A stretch of DNA of 64,000 nt from Actinomycetota bacterium (GTDB lineage: Bacteria > Actinomycetota > Actinomycetes > Propionibacteriales > Propionibacteriaceae), in contig JAIUOT010000019.1 of NCBI GenBank assembly GCA_020161015.1, positions 1-64,000 of the forward strand. Direction: 5' to 3'. A program made the translations under genes and the position numbers. The first letter of the stretch is position 1. Each line of letters begins with the position of its first letter. Below, piece by piece: positions 58,693-64,000 of the stretch. Under the pieces are notes generated by a model that was not told the origin of the DNA, ran no database searches, and saw only the letters and a program-made list of their open reading frames with translations.

Positions 58693-58729
58693 GGTGCCGC
58701 ATCCCCGAACGCCTGCCCGAGGAGAACCC

Positions 58730-59443
58730 ATGACCAGCCCGTACCGCCGCGTCCTGCTGAAGCTCTCGGGGGAGGCGTTCGGCGGCGGCAAGCTCGGGGT
58801 CGACCCGGACGTCATCTCCGGCATCGCCGCCGAGATCGCCGAGGTCGTGTCCAGCGGCGTCCAGCTGTCGATCGTCACCGGCGGGGGAAACTTCTTCCGT
58901 GGCGCCGAGCTGCAGACCCGCGGCATGGACCGCGCCCGCGCCGACTACATGGGCATGCTGGGCACGGTCATGAACGCGCTGGCGCTCCAGGACTTCCTGG
59001 AGAAGGCCGGTGCCCAGAGCCGCGTCCAGACAGCGATCGCGATGGGCCAGGTCGCCGAGCCGTACATCCCGTTGCGGGCCATCCGCCACATGGACAAGGG
59101 CCGCGTGGTCATCTTCGGCGCGGGGTCGGGCATGCCGTTCTTCTCCACCGACACGGTGTCCGCGCAGCGGGCCCTCGAGGTGCACGCCGACGTCCTCCTG
59201 ATGGCCAAGCAGGGCACGGACGGCGTGTACGACTCCGACCCCCGCACGAACCCGGACGCCAAGCGCTACGACGAGCTCACCTACGACGAGTTCCTCGCCG
59301 CCGACCTGAAGGTCGCCGACGCCACGGCGGTCAGCCTGGCCCGCGACTACGCGCTGCCGATGATCTTCTTCGACCTCGGCGTCACCGGAAACATCGCCCG
59401 GGTGGTCGCAGGTGAGAAGATCGGAACCACCCTGCACGCGTGA
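58730..59443 (+). CDS. pyrH: Uridylate kinase
   Basis: Phosphorylates UMP to UDP; bacterial type of the amino-acid-kinase fold. 237 aa. KLSGEAFGG at the N-terminus, GGGNFFRG (UMP/ATP loop), [29 protein letters not shown] and [20 protein letters not shown] precedes the ATG. First gene of pyrH-frr-cdsA-rlmN, the standard order. Confidence 0.97.
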   Translation: MTSPYRRVLLKLSGEAFGGGKLGVDPDVISGIAAEIAEVVSSGVQLSIVTGGGNFFRGAELQTRGMDRARADYMGMLGTVMNALALQDFLEKAGAQSRVQTAIAMGQVAEPYIPLRAIRHMDKGRVVIFGAGSGMPFFSTDTVSAQRALEVHADVLLMAKQGTDGVYDSDPRTNPDAKRYDELTYDEFLAADLKVADATAVSLARDYALPMIFFDLGVTGNIARVVAGEKIGTTLHA

Positions 59444-59474
59444 GCGCGCAGAGAACGAGAAGGGAAGGGACCTC

Positions 59475-60032
59475 GTGATCCCCGAGATCATCAAGGACGC
59501 CGAGCACAAGATGGCCGTGGCCGTCGACCACGCCCGTGAGGAGTTCGCCGCCATCCGCACCGGACGGGCCCACCCGGCCATGTTCAACAAGCTGATGGTG
59601 GACTACTACGGCGCGCCCACGCCGCTGCAGCAACTGGCCACCTTCCAGGTGCCGGAGGCCCGCACCGTGCTGATCACGCCGTTCGACCGCGGCGCCATGC
59701 ACGGCATCGAGAAGGCGATCCGCGACTCCGACCTCGGCGTGAACCCGGCCAACGACGGCAACGTCATCCGGCTGGTCATGCCGCAGCTCACCGAGGAGCG
59801 GCGCCGGGAGTACATCAAGGTGACCCGTCACAAGGCCGAGGAGGCCCGGGTGGCGGTGCGCAACGTCCGTCGCCACTCGATCGAGGCGGTGAACAAGCTG
59901 GTCAAGGACAAGGAGATCAGCGAGGACGACGCCCGCGGCGCGGAGAAGCAGCTGGACGCGGCCACCAAGAGGCACATCGATTCCGTCGACGAGCTGCTGA
60001 AGGCCAAGGAAGCCGAACTGCTGGAGGTCTGA
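59475..60032 (+). CDS. frr: Ribosome recycling factor
   Basis: Splits post-termination ribosomes with EF-G. 185 aa. [17 protein letters not shown] and [16 protein letters not shown] are family signatures; long helices follow ([20 protein letters not shown]), ending in AKEAELLEV. The GTG at 59475 has AGGGAAGGGA upstream. cdsA starts right after the stop. Confidence 0.97.
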   Translation: MIPEIIKDAEHKMAVAVDHAREEFAAIRTGRAHPAMFNKLMVDYYGAPTPLQQLATFQVPEARTVLITPFDRGAMHGIEKAIRDSDLGVNPANDGNVIRLVMPQLTEERRREYIKVTRHKAEEARVAVRNVRRHSIEAVNKLVKDKEISEDDARGAEKQLDAATKRHIDSVDELLKAKEAELLEV

Positions 60033-60911
60033 GTGGCCGACGGCGAGCCGCAGGACGCCGCCCCGCGCACCTCGCGTGCGGGGCGGGACCTGCCCATGGC
60101 CATCGTGGTCGGGCTGGGCCTGTTCGGGTACGTGGTCGCCACGCTGACGTGGTGGCCGGTCGGGTTCATCGTGCTGCTCGTCGTGCTCACCAGCCTCGGC
60201 GCGGTGGAGCTCCACCACGCGCTGAAGCGCGTCGGCATGACGTCGGTGGTCGTGCCCGTGGTGATCGGCAACATCTTCATCATCGGCGGCTCCTACGCCG
60301 CGGCGGTGTTCCAGCCGGTCACGCGGATGCCCTGGCACGTGGTGCTGCTGGGCACGATCGGCGGCACCGTCCTGCTCGCGCTCATCTGGCGCATGTTCGG
60401 CGGGGCGGAGGGCTACGCCCGCGACAGCGCCGCCAGCGTGTTCATCATCGGCTACGTCCCGCTCCTCGCCTCGTTCGTGGGGCTGATCCTCGCCCAGGAG
60501 CACGGGGTGGCGAAGGTGGTGGCGGTGCTGCTGTGCATCACCGGGAGCGACACCGGGGGCTACGCCGCCGGCGCCACCCTCGGCAGGCACCCGATGGCCC
60601 CGAGGATCAGCCCGAAGAAGACCTGGGAGGGCATGGCCGGGTCGGTGGTGCTGGCCAGCGTCGTGGGCATCCTGATGGTGGTGTTCGTGATGAAGCAGCC
60701 GTGGTGGTTCGGCCTGCTCCTGGCCGTCGTCGTGGTGATCACCGGCACGGCGGGCGACCTCATCGAGTCGCTGATCAAGAGGGATGTGGGGATCAAGGAC
60801 ATGAGCTCGTTCCTGCCCGGCCACGGGGGTGTCATGGACCGCCTGGACTCCACCCTGGTCGCTGCACCGGCGGCCTGGCTGCTGTTCACCCTCGCCGGGG
60901 TCAGCTGGTGA
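60033..60911 (+). CDS. cdsA: Phosphatidate cytidylyltransferase
   Basis: Makes CDP-diacylglycerol for phospholipid synthesis. 292 aa, about eight membrane helices. The CDP-alcohol signature near the C-terminus is clear: [15 protein letters not shown] then [22 protein letters not shown] is also conserved. GTG start directly at the frr stop; end overlaps rlmN by 4 bases. Confidence 0.95.
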   Translation: MADGEPQDAAPRTSRAGRDLPMAIVVGLGLFGYVVATLTWWPVGFIVLLVVLTSLGAVELHHALKRVGMTSVVVPVVIGNIFIIGGSYAAAVFQPVTRMPWHVVLLGTIGGTVLLALIWRMFGGAEGYARDSAASVFIIGYVPLLASFVGLILAQEHGVAKVVAVLLCITGSDTGGYAAGATLGRHPMAPRISPKKTWEGMAGSVVLASVVGILMVVFVMKQPWWFGLLLAVVVVITGTAGDLIESLIKRDVGIKDMSSFLPGHGGVMDRLDSTLVAAPAAWLLFTLAGVSW

Positions 60912-62143
60912 CCGGCCTCACCCCGGAGGAGGAGTCGGCCTACGCCGAGTCCCTCGCCCACGCGGAGGCCGGACGGACGGTGCCGCTCGCCCTCGGCGCC
61001 CCGCGCCGGGGGAAGCCGCCGCGGCACTGGGCCGACCTGGACGCCGCGGAGCGTGCGGACGCGGTCGTCGCGCTCGGCCTGCCGAAGTTCCGCGCCGCGC
61101 AACTCACCCGGCACCTGTTCGAACGGCTCCAGGCCGACCCCGCGGGGTGGACGGACATCCCCAAGGCCGAGCGGGCCGTGCTCGCCGAGCGCTTCGCCCC
61201 GTCCCTGCTGGACCGGGTGCGCGACCAGGCGGCCGACGCCGGCACCACCGTGAAGACGCTGTGGCGCCTGCACGACGGCTCCCTGGTGGAGAGCGTGCTG
61301 ATGCGCTACGGCGTCCCCGGCATCCGCGCGAGCGGGTCGGGTCGGGAGCGGGCCACGGTCTGCATCTCGTCGCAGGCGGGCTGCGGGATGGCGTGCCCGT
61401 TCTGCGCGACCGGGCAGGGAGGGCTCCAGCGCAACCTCAGCACGGCGGAGATCCTCGCGCAGGTGATGGACGCCGCCCGCCGGCTGCGCGACGGCGAGGT
61501 GCCCGGGGGACCGGGCCGGGTCAACAACATCGTGTTCATGGGCATGGGCGAGCCGATGGCGAACTACACCGCCATGATCCGGGCCGTCCGGACGATCGTC
61601 GCGCCGGGGCCGGACGGGCTCGGCATCTCCGCCCGGGGCGTGACCGTCTCGACCGTCGGGCTGGTGCCGCAGATCCGGCGCCTGGCCGCCGAGGGGCTGC
61701 CGGTGACGCTCGCGGTCAGCCTGCACGCGCCGGACGACGAGCTCCGCGACATGCTCTGCCCGATCAACACCCGCTGGAACGTGGCCGAGGTGGTCGGCGC
61801 GGCCCGCGCCTACTTCGAGGCCACCGGACGGCGGGTGTCGATCGAGTACGCCCTCATCCGCGACGTGAACGACCAGGCGTGGCGCGCCGACGCGCTCGCG
61901 GACGTGCTGCGGGCGCCGGGCGTCCAGGGCCGTCCCGGCGGTTTCGGTTGGGCGCACGTGAACCTGATTCCGCTCAACCCGACTCCCGGTTCGAAGTGGA
62001 CGGCGTCGCGGCGCGGCGACGAGATCGAGTTCGTCCGCCGCCTCGAGGTCAGGGGGGTGGCGGTCACCGTCCGCGACACCCGCGGCCGGGAGATCGACGG
62101 CGCCTGCGGGCAGCTCGCCGCCACCGAGACCACGCGCGACTGA
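60908..62143 (+). CDS. rlmN: 23S rRNA/tRNA adenine-C2 methyltransferase RlmN
   Basis: Radical-SAM enzyme that methylates A2503 of 23S rRNA and A37 of some tRNAs. 411 aa. Iron-sulfur ligands C159, C163 and C166 (CGMACPFC), SAM-site GMGEPMANY, catalytic cysteine in the C-terminal GACGQL motif. The N-terminal ~45 residues are an extension rich in Glu/Ala/Arg. GTG start inside the cdsA stop region. Last gene of the operon. Confidence 0.95.
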   Translation: MTGLTPEEESAYAESLAHAEAGRTVPLALGAPRRGKPPRHWADLDAAERADAVVALGLPKFRAAQLTRHLFERLQADPAGWTDIPKAERAVLAERFAPSLLDRVRDQAADAGTTVKTLWRLHDGSLVESVLMRYGVPGIRASGSGRERATVCISSQAGCGMACPFCATGQGGLQRNLSTAEILAQVMDAARRLRDGEVPGGPGRVNNIVFMGMGEPMANYTAMIRAVRTIVAPGPDGLGISARGVTVSTVGLVPQIRRLAAEGLPVTLAVSLHAPDDELRDMLCPINTRWNVAEVVGAARAYFEATGRRVSIEYALIRDVNDQAWRADALADVLRAPGVQGRPGGFGWAHVNLIPLNPTPGSKWTASRRGDEIEFVRRLEVRGVAVTVRDTRGREIDGACGQLAATETTRD

Positions 62144-62176
62144 CCGCGTCACGCAGCGACGGGCTCGATCCGGTCG

Positions 62177-63271
62177 TCAGCCGAGCAACGCGGGCACATC
62201 GGCCACGCCGTCCACCAGGTGGATCGCGCCGGCCATGGGCCGGCCGTCGGCGAGCGCGGTGAGCAGCGGCCAGGCCGGGCGCGTCCGCGTCCAGTACTCC
62301 ACGCCGACCAGCACCAACGGCGGCAGCGGCTCGCCGGGGGCAGCGTAGAAGCGGGGGGTGACGGCCTGGAAGACCTCCTGGACGGTGCCCGCCGCTCCCG
62401 GGAGGCAGACCAGGCCGCCGGAGGCGTGCCGGAGCAGGACGTCCTCGCGGATGGCGTTGGAGAAGAGCTTGGCGATGCCGGCACTGAACACGTTGGGCGG
62501 CTCGTGGCCGTACAGCCAGGTGGGGATCCCGTAGCTGTGGCCGCTGAGCTCCCACCGGTCGCGGACCGCCATCCCGGCCCCCACCCACGACGCGACGTCG
62601 TCGGCGAACCGCGGCCGCTCGGCCAGCAGCGCGAGGGCCGCCTCGAGGGCGGACACCGGTCCCCGCAGCGCCGCGCCCAGGTTCACCGCCTCCATGGCCC
62701 CGGGCCCGCCGCCGGTGATCACCGTCCGCCCGGTCGCGGCCAGCGCGCGGCCCAGGTGCGCGGCCCCGGTGTAGTCCGCGGACCCGCGCAGGAGCTGGTG
62801 GCCGCCCATCACCCCCACCGCGCCGTCGAGGCCGACGTCGTCCAGCGCCTCGGTGATCGCGTGGTCGTGCAGGGTCATGGCGAGTTCGCTGGTCAGGCTG
62901 CGGTGCCGGCCGACGTGGCGCCACCACCGGTACACCCGGGCGTCGAAGGTGTAGCGGTGGCCCTTGTCGAGGCCCGCGTACAGCTCCTGGGGCGTGTACA
63001 GCCCGGAGCGGTAGGGGTTGAAGGGCAGGTCGGGGAGGGTCGGGAACACCAGCGCCCCTGCGGTCTCCAGCGCGGCCTCCACGCCGGGGGCGAACGTGCA
63101 CCCGAGGAACACGGCCCGGGTCACGTCGGTGGCCAGCAGCGCCGCGCCGTGAGCGGTGAGGTCGAGCGACTGCAGGTAGCACTCGGCGAGGCCCTGGCCG
63201 GAGGACAGCCGCGCGTCGAGCTGGGCGAGCGACTCGATCTCGCTTGCGGTCCCCGGAGGGGGGCTGGTCAT
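62177..63271 (-). CDS. LOG-family Rossmann nucleotide-binding protein
   Basis: 364 aa. A ~130-residue N-terminal region (about residues 20-130, VFLGCTFAPGVEAA) precedes a LOG-type Rossmann domain with ITGGGPGAMEAVN. The usual PGGxGTxxE motif reads LPGAAGTVQEV, with Gly changed to Ala. LOG proteins release free cytokinin-type bases from ribotides, though many bacterial ones have unknown substrates. ATG 63271 overlaps the DUF1330 gene stop by 4 bases. Confidence 0.82.
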   Translation of the reverse strand: MTSPPPGTASEIESLAQLDARLSSGQGLAECYLQSLDLTAHGAALLATDVTRAVFLGCTFAPGVEAALETAGALVFPTLPDLPFNPYRSGLYTPQELYAGLDKGHRYTFDARVYRWWRHVGRHRSLTSELAMTLHDHAITEALDDVGLDGAVGVMGGHQLLRGSADYTGAAHLGRALAATGRTVITGGGPGAMEAVNLGAALRGPVSALEAALALLAERPRFADDVASWVGAGMAVRDRWELSGHSYGIPTWLYGHEPPNVFSAGIAKLFSNAIREDVLLRHASGGLVCLPGAAGTVQEVFQAVTPRFYAAPGEPLPPLVLVGVEYWTRTRPAWPLLTALADGRPMAGAIHLVDGVADVPALLG

Positions 63272-63570
63272 GCCGCTCCCGGGTCCGTGCCGTGGACCAC
63301 GATCGTGTCGCAGTCGGCCCCCGCGAGCCGGTGCCGCAGGACCTCCTGGTACTGCGGGGAGCGGTACCAGGCGAGCAGGTCGTCCTCGCCGGGGAAGCTG
63401 ATGATCACCGAGCGCGAGTACGGCCAGCTGCCCTCGAGGACGGTGGGGGAGGCGTCCACAGCCAGGTAGGTGCCGGTGGAGCGCGCGAAGACCTCGTCGC
63501 AGGCGTCGAGGTAGGCCCGGTACTCCACCTCGTCGTGGACGCGGATGTTCGCCACGAAGTAGACCGTCAT
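63268..63570 (-). CDS. DUF1330 family protein
   Basis: 100 aa, a ferredoxin-like alpha/beta fold of the dimeric alpha-beta barrel type. Landmarks: [20 protein letters not shown] and [21 protein letters not shown]. Function unknown. Co-transcribed with the LOG-family gene through an ATGA overlap. GAGG just before the ATG is too close for a standard ribosome-binding site. Confidence 0.86.
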   Translation of the reverse strand: MTVYFVANIRVHDEVEYRAYLDACDEVFARSTGTYLAVDASPTVLEGSWPYSRSVIISFPGEDDLLAWYRSPQYQEVLRHRLAGADCDTIVVHGTDPGAA

Positions 63571-63724
63571 CCTCGGCTCGCCGTCCCGGGCGTACCCGCC
63601 CGCGAGCCGGGGCGCAGAGCGGACGCCGGCCGTCGCGGCGCCGGGAGGACCGGACGCGTCGGAGCAACAGGGTCGAGCACGGTGTCGCCTTCGTTCGCCA
63701 CGCGGAGCGGGATGGACGGTTCCG

Positions 63725-63730
63725 ACCCTA
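63725..63730 (-). promoter_or_regulatory. -10-like box upstream of DUF1330-LOG
   Basis: Minus-strand TAGGGT, which would give a leader of about 148 bases. Weak evidence. The rest of the 274-base divergent gap shows no gene. Confidence 0.35.
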
Positions 63731-63796
63731 CCGGGGCGACGGCCCGCCAGCCGGGCTTTGCGACGTCCTCGCAGCGGTGCGCTGGAACGCGTGGGC

Positions 63797-63802
63797 TACC
63801 CT
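63797..63802 (+). promoter_or_regulatory. -10 box of dxr
   Basis: TACCCT, with a predicted leader of about 36 bases that carries GGAAGGAG. Confidence 0.45.
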
Positions 63803-63844
63803 CGTCTGGGCCGGGCCCGACACAGCCGGCCGGAAGGAGTGCGG

Positions 63845-64000
63845 ATGCGCGACGTGGTGATCCTGGGCAGCACGGGGTCCATCGGCACCCAGGCGGTCGA
63901 CGTGGTCTCGCAGCGCCCGGAGCGCTTCCGGGTGCTCGGGCTCGCCGCGGGCGGTTCGTCCGTGGACGCCCTCGTGGCCCAGGCGCGGACGCTGCGCCCC
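63845..64000 (+). CDS. dxr: 1-deoxy-D-xylulose 5-phosphate reductoisomerase, N-terminus (partial)
   Basis: Second enzyme of the MEP isoprenoid pathway. Only the first 52 residues are in the window: [19 protein letters not shown] is the family NADPH-binding start, followed by [22 protein letters not shown] 63845 has GGAAGGAG about 6 bases upstream. Its position after pyrH-frr-cdsA-rlmN is standard in actinobacteria. Confidence 0.93.
   Translation, partial: MRDVVILGSTGSIGTQAVDVVSQRPERFRVLGLAAGGSSVDALVAQARTLRP

Overview
The window is one 64 kb piece of a very GC-rich bacterial chromosome. Gene content points to an aerobic actinobacterium: WhiA, RbpA with its zinc ligands, OpcA beside Zwf, a mycothiol-dependent-type enzyme, an InhA-like enoyl reductase, CtaA/CtaB/SURF1 for a heme-copper oxidase, and a SufR-led suf operon. 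Propionibacteriales is my best guess at the order, but that is inference from general gene order, not from a marker gene. About 67 protein genes are supported, at both edges truncated (rpsA at the left, dxr at the right). I see no tRNA, rRNA, insertion sequence, prophage or CRISPR array.

Layout. 1-3.5 kb: end of rpsA, coaE, a PrsW-like zinc-ribbon membrane protein and a repeat-rich membrane protein. 3.5-13 kb: uvrB, uvrA and uvrC, the whole UvrABC excision set, interleaved with TerC, a maleylpyruvate-isomerase-like enzyme and a Tat/lipoprotein Rieske protein. 13-19 kb: rapZ-yvcK-whiA, then gap-pgk-tpiA, secG and rbpA. 20-23 kb: pgl-opcA-zwf on the minus strand (oxidative pentose phosphate branch). 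23-29 kb: ctaB, ctaA with an ABC exporter, and the proton-pumping pyrophosphatase hppA. 29-36 kb: the suf iron-sulfur operon sufR-B-D-Rieske-C-S-U-T. 36-45 kb: accessory genes: a TetR/membrane protein pair with twin operators, an SPFH/ribbon-helix-helix pair with a palindromic operator, CtlX, a frameshifted transglutaminase gene, a phosphotransferase, an ABC-F protein and an M20 hydrolase. 44-47 kb: rlmA, META lipoprotein, SURF1 and DUF3099 in an overlapping minus-strand run. 47-51 kb: fabG-fabI, an ABC ATPase and an NfeD-SPFH pair. 51-56 kb: transporter-TetR, SpoU methyltransferase, def, xerC and a tandem-M23 peptidase. 56-64 kb: rpsB-tsf-pyrH-frr-cdsA-rlmN, a LOG-family protein with DUF1330, and the start of dxr.

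Two features cut across the map. First, at least 15 genes have a TANNNT-like -10 box exactly 6 or 7 bases before their ATG/GTG start and no Shine-Dalgarno sequence, so they are probably transcribed as leaderless mRNAs; I used this to set many starts. Second, several gene ends carry long perfect hairpins (13-18 bp arms), and two of those gaps also contain GTCCC-type simple repeats followed by longer dyad or direct repeats.

The most promising less-described unit is the SPFH plus ribbon-helix-helix pair at 37.2-38.5 kb, with two GATATCA cores exactly 11 bp apart over its promoter. Next are the TetR pair with two matching operators, the PrsW-like protein whose protease residues are altered, and the lipobox on HppA.
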